Assembly (NCBI GenBank): GCA_014193395.1
Contig: BJHT01000005.1
Location: 1 to 64,000 of the forward strand
Length of the DNA stretch: 64,000 nt
Origin: Verrucomicrobiota bacterium
Lineage (GTDB): Bacteria; Verrucomicrobiota; Verrucomicrobiia; Limisphaerales; BJHT01
Reading direction: 5' to 3'
Shown here one piece after another: positions 17,396 to 27,200 of the stretch. The notes beneath the pieces are model-generated. The model worked only from the letters and a program-made list of their open reading frames with translations. It made no database searches and had not been told where the DNA came from. Each line of letters opens with the position of its first letter. Position 1 is the first letter of the stretch. The translations under genes and the position numbers were made by a program.

Positions 17396-20062
17396 CTATT
17401 CCAGCAGCAGCATCCGGGTCTGCACGGCTTCTAGCTCCAGAGTTACTTCGCGCACATCTTTGCCAAGCACCACGCCGGTCATGGCGTCGCGCACGGTGGC
17501 GGGGCGGGGCAGGCGCAGGGTGCGTTTGCCGGCCTTGACGGCGTGGAGGGAGACGAAGCTGTCGCTGGCGTAGATGACGTCGTTTTCTTCGGACCAGATG
17601 TTGCAGCCGGCCTGGCGCGCGGTGGCGCGGAGCAGTTCGGCGGGCAGTGGAATGGCGCAGGACCAGAGGACGGCGTAATCGTCCGCGCCGCGCGGGCCGG
17701 GCTGGCCGTTGCCCGCGCCGCCGCGGCCGTTTTCGCGTAGGAAGAGGCCGGGGCGGTTGATGAAGAAGGAGGTGTTCGACCAACCCAGCGACGCGGCTTT
17801 GGCCTCGGCGACGGCTTTGTCGGCGGGGATGAGGGTCGGGCCGTAGGCATAGGTGTCGCCGTAGATATGACCGGCGGACAGTTCCCGGACGATAGGATGA
17901 TTTTGTCCGCGCGGTTCCTGCACGATGACACGGCGCTGGGTGGTGCGCGGGACGAGTTCCATTTTCACACCGAGGAGGCGGGTGGCGGGTTCGGCAGTGA
18001 GATGCTGTCCGTCGGTGATGCCGGTGCCGGGACCGAAAATAGCGACGTGACCATCTCGCAATACTTTCTTGCGCAGCAAAGCCATCACGTCGTCATCCAC
18101 GCGGAATAGGTTGGGGAAGAAGAATACCTTGTAGTTTGGGAAGTTATCTTTGCGCAGGTCGCTAAGGAGATAGATGCGGTAAGGAACGCCGCAGTGCGCG
18201 AGGCCCTGGATACGCTGCCAGATGACGGCGAGCGACTGGAAACCGCTGGTGAAGTCCTCATACATCGGGCTGGTGTCATCGATGATGAAGGCGATGGCGT
18301 CGGTAGTCTCGCGGTGTGGCGCGGCGGCAACGCGGCCGAGCATGGGTATGATGCGGGCGATGACTTCCTGGATTTTAGGATCGTGAAAATAGGAGGAGCC
18401 GACATTGCACCAATAGGAGTGGAAATTGCGCGAGAGAGCCATGCCTTCGTTGCGGAGGAGGCCGGCTTCCAACTCGATGGGAGTGAGGAAGGCACCTTGA
18501 TTTTCCGCGCCCTGACCTACCCACGAGCGGGCGTCATTTTCAGCGAGCAGAGTCTTGCCCCGGAGGACCATCGAGTCGGCGGGGCCTTCGGGTTCCCATG
18601 CGAAGCCGACGGTGCGCGCGTGGTAGTCGGCGGGCGTCCAGAGTGCGTCGAGCGTGGGATCGTCGAGGAGTTCGCCCTGATCCCACGAGCCGGAGAGTTG
18701 GAGGACGTTGGGGAAATCGCGCGGTTCGCCGACGCCATCGAACGCGGAGAGAATCTGCCAGCCCATCAGGGGTTGCTTGGCGACATCGGCGGCGACGAGG
18801 CGCGTGCGGCCGAGCGCGGCGGACTGTTCCTTGAGCGCGGTGGTGATGGTGCGGAGCCAGCGGAGGAACATCGCGCGCTCGAAGCGGCAGTAGTCGAGTT
18901 CGCGGGCGGCATCGACGGGTTCGATCCAATGGAAGAGGCCGCGGTCGCGCGTGCCGGAATTGGACTCGAGCCGGCCGGCACCGAAGGGCTTGCCACCGAC
19001 GGTCGGTGTGCCGGTGGTGCGTTTCAGTTTCCACTCTTGGTCGCGCGGGACGGCGACGGTGTCGAAGGTGACGTTGGTATTGCCCCACGCCTTGCGCAGT
19101 GCGGCTTCGTCGGGGTATTGGCGTTTCACCCAAAGGCGAAACTCCTGCTGATTGACCGCCGAGCAATCGAACATCTTGCCGGTGAGCGTGAGCGGCAGGA
19201 GGCCCTCGCCGTAGGGCAGCGCAAGATAGCCGATGATGCGGTCACTCCACGGCTGCGCTTCGCAGTAGGAGACGACGTTGCGCAGCGAGCGGTTGAGGCC
19301 GTCGAGATACGAGGGCGAGGAGATGCTGGCGTGGCGGAGGCGGTTGCCTTCGTCGTCGGTCTGGACTTCGCCGGGGCGTTTTTTCGTCCACGCCAGCGGG
19401 GCGGAGACCGTGGCGCGAACATAGAAACGCGCGGTGGGACAGCGTTCGATAATGAAGCGGGCCTGGTTGGTGACGGAGCCGGTGACGGCGGGTTCGGCGG
19501 TCGGGAACACGCCGTCGTCGGGCCAGAAGGGCGAGTCGAAATAATCCGAGGGCGGATGGCGGATGTTGAGGAAAAAGACCGTCTCGCCGCTGCGGACGAA
19601 TTCATTGATGCGCTCCTTCCACTTGTCGGTCATGGGCGCGATGTAGTCGTTGTAGGCGTGGAGCGGGAGGGGCTTGCCGTTTTGCAGGATGAAGGCGCGG
19701 CCGCGGTCGGTTTTCAGCAGCGGTGCGGGAGCGGCGTCGGCGGACGGGATGAGGGCGAGCAAGAGGGTGAGGAGGAGGGAGAGGGACGCTATAAGATGTG
19801 CAGGTAGGCGGAGGCGGCGCGAGATGGGAAGCGCCGCAACCCCCTGGGGAGCGCACGCCGCTGGCGTGCTGTTTTCGGCGGCTCGCCGAAAACCTCGTGC
19901 CACTAACTTCTCCCCGCCGAAGTGATGGCAGAACGGGGAACGACGGTTTGGGCGGGCCGCCCAAACCGGCACGCGGGCCGCGTGCGCTCCCCATTCGGTT
20001 GCGGCGCTCGGAATCAACGGACGGTGGGCGTTTTGCATAGGAAACGGATAGCGGTACGGCAT
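17396..20062 (-). CDS. Secreted beta-galactosidase-like protein (GH42-type with trimerization-like domain)
   Basis: About 888 aa from the ATG at 20062; an ATG at 20038 is also possible. The catalytic half resembles GH42/GH14-clan barrels, for example YLALPYGEGLLPL and the block CSAVNQQEFRLWVKRQYPDE, matching the GH42 FRxWLxxKY region. The second half has the glutamine-amidotransferase-like fold of the GH42 middle domain: AIAFIIDDTSPMYEDF, VPYRIYLLSDL, YKVFFFPN, LRDGHVAIFGPG. A hydrophobic signal-like stretch (HLIASLSLLLTLLLALIPSA) lies about 90 residues in. The codons before it come from an inverted-repeat element (19830-20008), and no ATG, GTG or TTG lies between that element and the signal stretch. 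The true start is therefore uncertain. It follows the heparinase-like gene by 14 bp. Confidence 0.7.
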   Translation of the reverse strand: MPYRYPFPMQNAHRPLIPSAATEWGAHAARVPVWAARPNRRSPFCHHFGGEKLVARGFRRAAENSTPAACAPQGVAALPISRRLRLPAHLIASLSLLLTLLLALIPSADAAPAPLLKTDRGRAFILQNGKPLPLHAYNDYIAPMTDKWKERINEFVRSGETVFFLNIRHPPSDYFDSPFWPDDGVFPTAEPAVTGSVTNQARFIIERCPTARFYVRATVSAPLAWTKKRPGEVQTDDEGNRLRHASISSPSYLDGLNRSLRNVVSYCEAQPWSDRIIGYLALPYGEGLLPLTLTGKMFDCSAVNQQEFRLWVKRQYPDEAALRKAWGNTNVTFDTVAVPRDQEWKLKRTTGTPTVGGKPFGAGRLESNSGTRDRGLFHWIEPVDAARELDYCRFERAMFLRWLRTITTALKEQSAALGRTRLVAADVAKQPLMGWQILSAFDGVGEPRDFPNVLQLSGSWDQGELLDDPTLDALWTPADYHARTVGFAWEPEGPADSMVLRGKTLLAENDARSWVGQGAENQGAFLTPIELEAGLLRNEGMALSRNFHSYWCNVGSSYFHDPKIQEVIARIIPMLGRVAAAPHRETTDAIAFIIDDTSPMYEDFTSGFQSLAVIWQRIQGLAHCGVPYRIYLLSDLRKDNFPNYKVFFFPNLFRVDDDVMALLRKKVLRDGHVAIFGPGTGITDGQHLTAEPATRLLGVKMELVPRTTQRRVIVQEPRGQNHPIVRELSAGHIYGDTYAYGPTLIPADKAVAEAKAASLGWSNTSFFINRPGLFLRENGRGGAGNGQPGPRGADDYAVLWSCAIPLPAELLRATARQAGCNIWSEENDVIYASDSFVSLHAVKAGKRTLRLPRPATVRDAMTGVVLGKDVREVTLELEAVQTRMLLLE
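19830..20008. repeat. Paired inverted repeat lying inside the 5' end of an ORF
   Basis: Arms 19830-19893 and 19946-20008 are imperfect reverse complements of about 63 bp. Each begins AGCGCCGCAACC when read inward and contains the block TGGGGAGCGCACGC, an inner hairpin (GCACGCCGCTGGCGTGC on the left) and a GTTTTCGGCGG / GTTTGGGCGG hairpin. The architecture is the same as the intergenic pairs, but here it is read through in the frame of the GH42-like gene without a stop. Confidence 0.85.
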
Positions 20063-20076
20063 TGGCGAAGACAGCT

Positions 20077-23000
20077 TCAGAACGGTTTTCCACCAATCGT
20101 CTGCCCCCTGGCCTTGAGCGTGCCGAGTGCGCCGAGGGTGAGCTGGGCTTTGCCGCCGCGGATTTGCGCCACGCCGACGGTGCCTCCGAATTCGAGGTCG
20201 TCCTGCTTGAAACTGAACGGCGTGGCGCTGAGAAAAATCCAGTCGTCGCCTTTGGGCGTCTGCACGCGCAGGACGCGGCCCTCGGCGAGCGTGGTCACGT
20301 TCATGGGCGCCTCGGTTTTCAGGCGGGGAAGCAGCAGCGCGGTCACGACGGGCGCGCCGGTCATCGGCACGATGATGCCGTTCTGCGTGTAGGGAAACGT
20401 CACTTGCGCGCCGTCGGGACGCAGGGCTGCGCCGGCACGGCGAGAGATGGCTTCCTGCTTCAATGCGGGTTTTTGCGGTAGGGCGAAGAACACATCCATG
20501 TCCACGTCTTCGAGGCCGGTGACGCCGACGCTGCGTTCGTGCAGGTCGAGTTTGGCGGACGAGGTCCAGAGCCGCCAGATGGCCGAGGGGTCGGGCTGTT
20601 TCAAGGTGTCGCACAACACGGCGTAGTTGGGGCCGAGCGGGTCGGTGTCTTTCACGAAGAGAATCTGCCGGGTCCAGGCTTCCTTCACGCCGCTCACGTA
20701 GTCGGCGTGCGGTGCGGGGGCGAATCCATCGACAGTCATCATGTCCGAGGCCGCGGAGGCGGCGGTGACCATGCTGTGATCCTCGGCGGGCGCGCGGCCG
20801 TAGTAGCCGAAATCATCGCAGAGAATGCGGCCCTTGCCCCAGAAGGTGATCGAGCCGGAATCGTAGTCGTAATGCTGACGATGCTTGCCGACGATGAAGT
20901 GGAGCGCGGTCTCGCGCGGGCCGGGGAAGCCGGTGCGCAGGATCGCGCCGGTCTGCGGGAACAGCTCGCTGCCGTAGGCCGGGACCTCCTCGGGAAGCGT
21001 GGCGTCGAGCAAGAGGGCGCGATAACCCGTGAGCGACGGATAGCTGCCGCCGATGCCCGGCTCCGGGAAGGAGCGCTGCTGGCGGAACATCCACTGCATC
21101 TGCCGCGCGAACGCCGGATCCTTCTCGCGCCACAGGCGGGCAATGATTCCGAACTCGCCGGTCGGCTCGATCATGTAGGTGTTGCCGATGGGCGGGAGAT
21201 GGCGGAAGCCGCCGAAGCGCGAATCCGGCGGCGTCGAGATTTTCGCGAGCCATTCCATGACTTTCTTCATCTTCGGATGGAAGAGGTCGCCGCCGAGGCC
21301 GGCGTTGTGGGCCATGAGCGAGACGCCGAGGAGCGCGTCGTAGGAGACGAGCGCGTAGTGCGGGGCCTCGAGCCAGCCGCCGTTGTCATCGGACCACGTT
21401 TCGAGTTCCTCGTGGGCCTCGCGCTGGGCATCGGCAATCCAAGCTTTGGCCTCCGGATGCGTGGGAAGAAAACAAGCGGCGGTGGCTTTGTAGCCGTAGT
21501 GGGAGGTCGTCATGTTCGGATTCGCCGCGTAGCCGCGCGCGGGCGACCAGACATCGGCGCGGTTCAACGTGTAGCCGATAAACGCCGCCTGCGCCTTGAT
21601 GCGGCGGCGCACTTCGGGGGCGATGTGCCCGCCATCCATCACCGCGTCCGCGAGCAGCAGGCTCACGGCGGTCCCCTGTCGCATGTGGGGCGCGAAGCCC
21701 GGCGTCGCGAGGCGGACCTGGTTGAAATAAGTGTCCACCACGGCCTGCACGCGCGCGGCGGCGAGGTCGGACAGATATTTTCCCAGCGCGGCGTCGCCCG
21801 TGACGAGATAGGCCTCGATGCTCGCGCTCATCGTGTGGTCGTAGAGCGGCGTGGTGGTGAGCTGCTGTTTTTTGATCTTCTGGCGCAGGGCCTCGGCGTC
21901 GGCGTTTTTGCGCAGGGCGGCGACATCGGCGGCGTTGAGAATCAGGCGCGGATGTTGGCCCGGCTCGTTGGTGACTTCGAACTGATAGTCCTTCATGAGA
22001 TCGAGCGGGAAGTCGCCGTGCTTGATGAGCAAGTGCTGCGGCAACGGCGCCGAGTGGCGCTCGATCGTCTGCGGTGACTTGGTGACATCGGCGAGGCTGC
22101 GGTCGCGGTCGGGCGTGCCGAGCATCCAGAGCCGGCGGCCCCAGAGCAGCGGGAAGTCCGCGCCGAACCCGCCGCCCGCCGTGGTGAAATGCAGCATCGC
22201 GGGCGACTGCGGCAGCTTTGCTTCGAGGCGACTCACATCGAGCCAGCTTCCGGCGCGGATGGCGCCGACCATGAGCAGGTCGGCGGTGGTTTCGCTGTAA
22301 AGGGAGAACCAGTTGCCCTGCCGCGCCCGATGATTCCAATGCAGCCACGGCTCGAGCACAAAGGCAGGTTGTCCGTCCGCGGCGGGACCGAGCGGCCACG
22401 TTTCCTGCTGGCCGAAATTCGAGCCGGCGATGGCTTTCTGATTGCGATACAACATCCGCGTCGGCTGCCAACCCGGCGCGAGCGAGAGGTGCCAGACGGC
22501 GGCGGCGGGGACGTCGCACGTCTCGTCCACCAACACGACGGGTTCCCCGCGGACGATGCGAAACCGCAGCCGCCACGAGCCATTCTCACCGAAGCGATAG
22601 GTCGCGGTGGCCTCGAGAAACACCGGCCCCTGCGCGGTGATCTGCGCTTCGTGTGCCGTCGGGCGCGGGCCGGTTTTCATTTCGCCGCCGCCTGCCCACG
22701 CGCCCGAGCTGAGGCGCACGCCGGCGAACGGCCCGTCGCTCAGGGCCTGCGCGCCGCGATGAAGACGCAGGGCGATCTGGGGATTTCCGAGTTCGACGAG
22801 AGTTGCGGATTCGGTGACGCGCAGCTCGTTGTTCGGCGCGGGCGCGGGCGCGGCCGCGGCGCGCGTCACGAGGGAATAAGTGGCCTTGGTGAACTCCGGG
22901 ACGTTGGCGAGGAAGGCCACGCTCGGCTTGGCGATCGGCGATTGTTCGGCGGTGGCCCACTGGTGCGGCGCGGGCTGGCCGTCGGGGCCGAGCAGAGCGA

Positions 23001-23178
23001 GATCCTTGCGGCCCCAGACGGCGGCGTCCACGGGGTAGAAGACGAGTTCGTTGGTCCACGCGCGCTTGAGATGGTCCTCGAAGGAAAAGGTCGCGACCGC
23101 CTGCTGCGCGCGGGCAGCGCCCGGCAGCGTGAGGATGAGGGCGAGCAGGGCGGCGTGGAGCGGGACGAGGATTCTCAT
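20077..23178 (-). CDS. Secreted heparinase II/III-like polysaccharide lyase (paralogue 2)
   Basis: A 1033-aa protein with signal peptide (MRILVPLHAALLALILTLPG, then AARAQQ). The N-terminal 330 residues are beta-rich. A helical middle region follows (about 400-690, probably an alpha/alpha toroid). The C-terminal beta-sandwich carries the heparinase II/III-type block HYDYDSGSITFWGKGRILCD followed by DFGYYGR (near residue 770). Family members cleave uronic-acid-containing polysaccharides by beta-elimination; the substrate is not deducible. It is homologous along its length to the next gene upstream (shared ATFSF-DHLK--WTNELVF and VDAAVWGRKDLAL), so the two arose by tandem duplication. Only 126 bp separate them. 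Confidence 0.8.
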   Translation of the reverse strand: MRILVPLHAALLALILTLPGAARAQQAVATFSFEDHLKRAWTNELVFYPVDAAVWGRKDLALLGPDGQPAPHQWATAEQSPIAKPSVAFLANVPEFTKATYSLVTRAAAAPAPAPNNELRVTESATLVELGNPQIALRLHRGAQALSDGPFAGVRLSSGAWAGGGEMKTGPRPTAHEAQITAQGPVFLEATATYRFGENGSWRLRFRIVRGEPVVLVDETCDVPAAAVWHLSLAPGWQPTRMLYRNQKAIAGSNFGQQETWPLGPAADGQPAFVLEPWLHWNHRARQGNWFSLYSETTADLLMVGAIRAGSWLDVSRLEAKLPQSPAMLHFTTAGGGFGADFPLLWGRRLWMLGTPDRDRSLADVTKSPQTIERHSAPLPQHLLIKHGDFPLDLMKDYQFEVTNEPGQHPRLILNAADVAALRKNADAEALRQKIKKQQLTTTPLYDHTMSASIEAYLVTGDAALGKYLSDLAAARVQAVVDTYFNQVRLATPGFAPHMRQGTAVSLLLADAVMDGGHIAPEVRRRIKAQAAFIGYTLNRADVWSPARGYAANPNMTTSHYGYKATAACFLPTHPEAKAWIADAQREAHEELETWSDDNGGWLEAPHYALVSYDALLGVSLMAHNAGLGGDLFHPKMKKVMEWLAKISTPPDSRFGGFRHLPPIGNTYMIEPTGEFGIIARLWREKDPAFARQMQWMFRQQRSFPEPGIGGSYPSLTGYRALLLDATLPEEVPAYGSELFPQTGAILRTGFPGPRETALHFIVGKHRQHYDYDSGSITFWGKGRILCDDFGYYGRAPAEDHSMVTAASAASDMMTVDGFAPAPHADYVSGVKEAWTRQILFVKDTDPLGPNYAVLCDTLKQPDPSAIWRLWTSSAKLDLHERSVGVTGLEDVDMDVFFALPQKPALKQEAISRRAGAALRPDGAQVTFPYTQNGIIVPMTGAPVVTALLLPRLKTEAPMNVTTLAEGRVLRVQTPKGDDWIFLSATPFSFKQDDLEFGGTVGVAQIRGGKAQLTLGALGTLKARGQTIGGKPF

Positions 23179-23305
23179 ATTGCTGGGGCGTTCGGCTTGG
23201 GACGACAGACGAGCTTGCGCCGGTCGTCGTCGAGTTTGGTGATTGCGCTGCCGATAGTTTCAGTTGCCGGCCGATTTCTGGGGCGCGCCGGGAACGATTG
23301 AGCGG

Positions 23306-26300
23306 TCATTCCTTCGTGGCGGGATTGCCCGCGGTGAGTTCCTGGCCGCCCGCGCGGATTTTGCCGGCCGCGCCCAGGGTCAGCGTCGTCTTGCCGCCGC
23401 GGATGCGGACCGCGCCCGCGGTGCCCTGGAAGGAAATATTGCCGTCGGGGGTCGCGAAGGTTTCGGGCACCGGGGGCAACAGGGCCTTCGGGTCGAACTT
23501 TTGGGCATCGCCCGAGCAGACCCACCAGATCGCCTGCTCCCAGCCACGGGCCAACTGGTTGCCCAACGGTTCTCCGCGCAGGAGCGACTCGCGCACGTTC
23601 CACTGTTTGCCGGTGCCGTCCCGCACGGTCAGCTCGGTGAGCGTGGTGTCCCACCAGTTGGCGTTTTCGCCTTCGCCCGGAAGCACGACGAGACGAAGCA
23701 GGTCGCCCCGGGCCACGGCGGCGTTTTCGGCGCGCAGCACGAGATTCGTGCCGCCGTTGGCGAGCGCGCCCCGGGCCAGCACGGTCGAGCCGTGCCGCAG
23801 TTCGGCGAGAATGCCGTTGCCGCCGCCGTTGTTGCCGTCGTGCAGGCGGGCTTCCACGCTGACAGTTCCGGCCACGGGGCTTTGCCAGATGACGGTCACG
23901 GGATTTGTTGGCCCGGGATGCACGGCGATGGAACCGGCGGGAATGGTGAGGGTGCGATCAACCATCGCGTTGGCGGTGGGGTTTACCGTGAGGGTCAGTT
24001 GCGGGTCGCCGGACATGGACAGGACGGTGATGCCGTCCTTGGTCGCGAGATCGCGCAACGGCTCGAGCGTTTTGCCGTCACCGACGGGCTTGGGCGGCGC
24101 GTCGGGCGCGACGAGGACGTAGTCGGTGCCGACAGCAGATTTCACCGCCGCGATGCGACCCTCGGCGAACCAAGACACGGCGGGCGGCGGCTCGGTTTTG
24201 AGCCGGGGATAAAGCAGCGCCACCACGGCACCGCGGCCCTTCAGCGTGGCGATCAGGGCGGTCTGCGAATTCGAGACCGGCTCGATGCTGCCGAGCCAGT
24301 TGCCGGTGCTGACGCGCAAAGTGGCTGGCTCCAGTTGCAGGCCGAGCGCGGCGGCGTTGGGGAAGAAGATGTCCATGTCCACGTCGTCCATGCCCGAGAG
24401 CGTGGTGCCGGTGGCGTTGAGCGTCACCGCGCCCGGCGTGGGCCACTTTTTCTTGTCGCCATCGCCCGCGATGCCGGTCGTGAGCCACAAGCGCCAGGTC
24501 GCGGCGGTGTCCGCCGCATGGGAGTCGCGCACGAGGAAGAAGGCCGGGCCGTTGGGATCGGCGTCCTTCACGAAACCGATCTGCCGCCGCCACGCATCCT
24601 TTTTCCCGCTGACGTAATCGAAGGCCGCGGCGGGCGCGAAGGCGTCGAGGTGCATGAGGCCGCCACCACCCGCGGCGCCCGAGGTAAGCATGCTGTGCCA
24701 TTTGTCGGGATGGCGGCCGAGGTAGCCCCAGTCATCAGCGAGCACGCGGCCCTTGCCGTAAATCATGATGCTGCCCGAATCGTGGTCGTAATGCTCATGA
24801 TGCCGGCCGGCGATGAGGTGGAGATAAGTCTCGCGCGCGGAACCCATGCCGGCGCGCAGCACCGCGCCGTTCTGGGCGAAGGCCGTGCTGCCATAGGGCG
24901 CGGATTTGGGCGGCACGCCGTGGCGGGTGAGCAGGAAGCGGTAGCCGGACATGGTGGGAAAATCCCAGCCGGTGCCGAGATTGCCGAACGATCCGCCCTC
25001 CTCGTGCAATGCCTGCATGCGCGCGGCGAAGGCCGGGTCGCGATCCTTCCAGAGGCCCGCGACCACGCCGAACACGCCGGTCGGCTCGCCGTGATAGGTG
25101 TTGCCAATCGGCGGCTGATGCCGGAAGCCGCCGGTGCGCGAATCGCGCGGCGTGCTGATCGAGGCGAACCATTCGATCACCTTGCGCATGCGGTCGGCAT
25201 GCACGTCGTCGCCGAAGCCGGCGTTGGCGGCCATCAGAAACGAGCCGAGCATGAAATCGAACGAGGTCATCGCGTAATGCGGAGCCTCGAGCCAGCCGCC
25301 GTCTTCGGCCGACCATTCCCGCAGTTGCCGCCGGAGTTCGGTCAGGCCGCGTTCGCTCCATTCCTTCGCGCGCGGATGGGACGGGATCATGCAGCCGATC
25401 GCCGCCTGAAAGTTGGCCACCGTGGTGGTCATGTTGGGATTGGCGGAGAAGCCGCGGGCGGGCGACCAGAAGTCGTGGCTGTTGACCACGTATCCGAGGA
25501 AGGCGATCTGCGCGAGCAGGCGCCGGCGTTCCGCGGGTGACACGACGTCGGTGCCGAGAACGGCGTCGAGCAAGTTGAGCGTCGAGATGATCAACGTCTG
25601 TGTGTGCGGCGCGGCACCGATCATCACCTGCGAATCCTGCGCGACATAACGGTCCACGCAGAACTGGAGGAACTCCGCGCCCTTGGCGGCCATGAGCTTG
25701 CCGAGCTGCGCATTGCCCGAGGCGATGAACTCCTGGATGGGCTCGTCGAGGTAATACTTGTTGATCGGCTGCTCGACCGTCCATTTCCGCAGCATGACGG
25801 GATTGGGGGTAAGCCGGGCCTTGAGCGCGGGCAGGTCCTGTTTGCGGAGATAGAGCCGCGGGTGGTTGTCGTGGTCCCCAGTCCAGTCGAGCACCATGTC
25901 CTTGACCTCATCGAGCGGGAAGATGCCGTGCTTGATGAGCAACTGCTGTGCGGGCGGCGCAACGCGGCGATCCTTCAACAGCAGCGCGGCCGCGCTGGCC
26001 TGCTTGTCGATCGCGCCGAGCAACCAGTGCCGTGCGCCGCCGAGGACCGGCAGGTGCAGCGTGGTCACGCCCGCCTTGGTCGTGGCCGACACGCTGCCAC
26101 CGGCCTGCCTCGCCTTGCCGCGCCACTCGTGGCCGGGCGTCACCCAGAGGCTCGGGCGCAGGACCCCGACCACGAGCATGTCCGACAAGGGATCGCGCGG
26201 CTGGGCGGGCACGCGGGACGCGGGTTTCGCCGGGGCGCTGTCGAGTTTGAGCTCGGCGAGCGGGTCGGTTTTGCGCCCATCGGCGGGACCGCCGGCGGGC

Positions 26301-27172
26301 GGCGTCAGCGGGCTGGGGGTGAAGAGGCCGAACCAGTTGCCCTGCCGCTCGGCGCTCCACCAGTGCAGCCAGGGCTCGAGCGTGTAGGCATGACCGGCGG
26401 CCGGCAGATTGGCGACGCTGACCATCCCGATGTTCGGATACATGCCGGCGCGGTAAAGGAGTTGCGTCGGGCGAAACGTCTCGCCGCCCAGCGTCACGCC
26501 AAACGTGCCGCCGCCCGGGGCATCAAAATCTTCGGCCACCAGAATCACCGGCTCGCCGCCTTTCATGCGGAAGCGCAGCGACCAGCGGCCGTCGTCGGCG
26601 AAAACAATCCGGCACACGAGGTCCGCGAACAGCGGCCCGCGCGCGGCAATTTCCGCCGAATAGCTCTTGATGGCGGGGGCCTCGGTGAGCGTGGAATCGC
26701 CGGTCCACGTGCCCGAGCCGAGGCGGATGCCCGCGAGGGGGCCTTCGCCGGCCTTGAGAGATTTGCGCAGGCGCAGTCCGAGGTGGGCGTTGACCAGCTC
26801 GAGAGTGTGCGGCGTTTCCGAAATGCGCGGTTCATCGAGCGGTGCGGGCGGCGTGCCGGTCACGAGGGAATAACGGGCCGTCCCGAATTCCGGGACGCTG
26901 GCGTAAAATGCGACGCTGGCTTTTCCGTTCGGCGCTTGTTCGGCGGTGGCCCATTGGACCGGAGCGGTCCGGCCATCAGGGCCTTGCAGCGCGAGGTCCT
27001 TGCGACCCCAGACGGCGGCGTCCACGGGGAAGAAAACGAGTTCGTTGGTCCAGGAGTGCTTGAGGTGATCGGCGAAAGAAAATGTCGCGACGGCATTCTG
27101 CGCGCGGGCGGGGCTGGCCAGCGCGAGAAGGAGGCAGACCAGAAAGGCGAGGGAATGCGGATGGATTTTCAT
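23306..27172 (-). CDS. Secreted heparinase II/III-like polysaccharide lyase (paralogue 1, with extra C-terminal domain)
   Basis: A 1288-aa protein with signal peptide (MKIHPHSLAFLVCLLLALAS, then PARAQN). The order matches the 1033-aa neighbour: beta-rich N domain, helical toroid (about 440-760), then a beta-sandwich with HYDHDSGSIMIYGKGRVLAD (near 800) and DWGYLGRHPDKWHSML. It differs by an added beta-sandwich-like segment near the C terminus (about 1085-1230, containing SVEARLHDGNNGGGNGILAE and LLRLVVLPGEGENANWWD), which resembles carbohydrate-binding or glycoside-hydrolase accessory folds. The final 50 residues realign with the paralogue (VRIRGGKTTLTLGAAGKIRA). The gap to the upstream DapA-like gene is 28 bp, consistent with one operon. 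Confidence 0.8.
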   Translation of the reverse strand: MKIHPHSLAFLVCLLLALASPARAQNAVATFSFADHLKHSWTNELVFFPVDAAVWGRKDLALQGPDGRTAPVQWATAEQAPNGKASVAFYASVPEFGTARYSLVTGTPPAPLDEPRISETPHTLELVNAHLGLRLRKSLKAGEGPLAGIRLGSGTWTGDSTLTEAPAIKSYSAEIAARGPLFADLVCRIVFADDGRWSLRFRMKGGEPVILVAEDFDAPGGGTFGVTLGGETFRPTQLLYRAGMYPNIGMVSVANLPAAGHAYTLEPWLHWWSAERQGNWFGLFTPSPLTPPAGGPADGRKTDPLAELKLDSAPAKPASRVPAQPRDPLSDMLVVGVLRPSLWVTPGHEWRGKARQAGGSVSATTKAGVTTLHLPVLGGARHWLLGAIDKQASAAALLLKDRRVAPPAQQLLIKHGIFPLDEVKDMVLDWTGDHDNHPRLYLRKQDLPALKARLTPNPVMLRKWTVEQPINKYYLDEPIQEFIASGNAQLGKLMAAKGAEFLQFCVDRYVAQDSQVMIGAAPHTQTLIISTLNLLDAVLGTDVVSPAERRRLLAQIAFLGYVVNSHDFWSPARGFSANPNMTTTVANFQAAIGCMIPSHPRAKEWSERGLTELRRQLREWSAEDGGWLEAPHYAMTSFDFMLGSFLMAANAGFGDDVHADRMRKVIEWFASISTPRDSRTGGFRHQPPIGNTYHGEPTGVFGVVAGLWKDRDPAFAARMQALHEEGGSFGNLGTGWDFPTMSGYRFLLTRHGVPPKSAPYGSTAFAQNGAVLRAGMGSARETYLHLIAGRHHEHYDHDSGSIMIYGKGRVLADDWGYLGRHPDKWHSMLTSGAAGGGGLMHLDAFAPAAAFDYVSGKKDAWRRQIGFVKDADPNGPAFFLVRDSHAADTAATWRLWLTTGIAGDGDKKKWPTPGAVTLNATGTTLSGMDDVDMDIFFPNAAALGLQLEPATLRVSTGNWLGSIEPVSNSQTALIATLKGRGAVVALLYPRLKTEPPPAVSWFAEGRIAAVKSAVGTDYVLVAPDAPPKPVGDGKTLEPLRDLATKDGITVLSMSGDPQLTLTVNPTANAMVDRTLTIPAGSIAVHPGPTNPVTVIWQSPVAGTVSVEARLHDGNNGGGNGILAELRHGSTVLARGALANGGTNLVLRAENAAVARGDLLRLVVLPGEGENANWWDTTLTELTVRDGTGKQWNVRESLLRGEPLGNQLARGWEQAIWWVCSGDAQKFDPKALLPPVPETFATPDGNISFQGTAGAVRIRGGKTTLTLGAAGKIRAGGQELTAGNPATKE

Positions 27173-27200
27173 GTTGGGCTAAGAGGTCGGGAGCGGGAAG

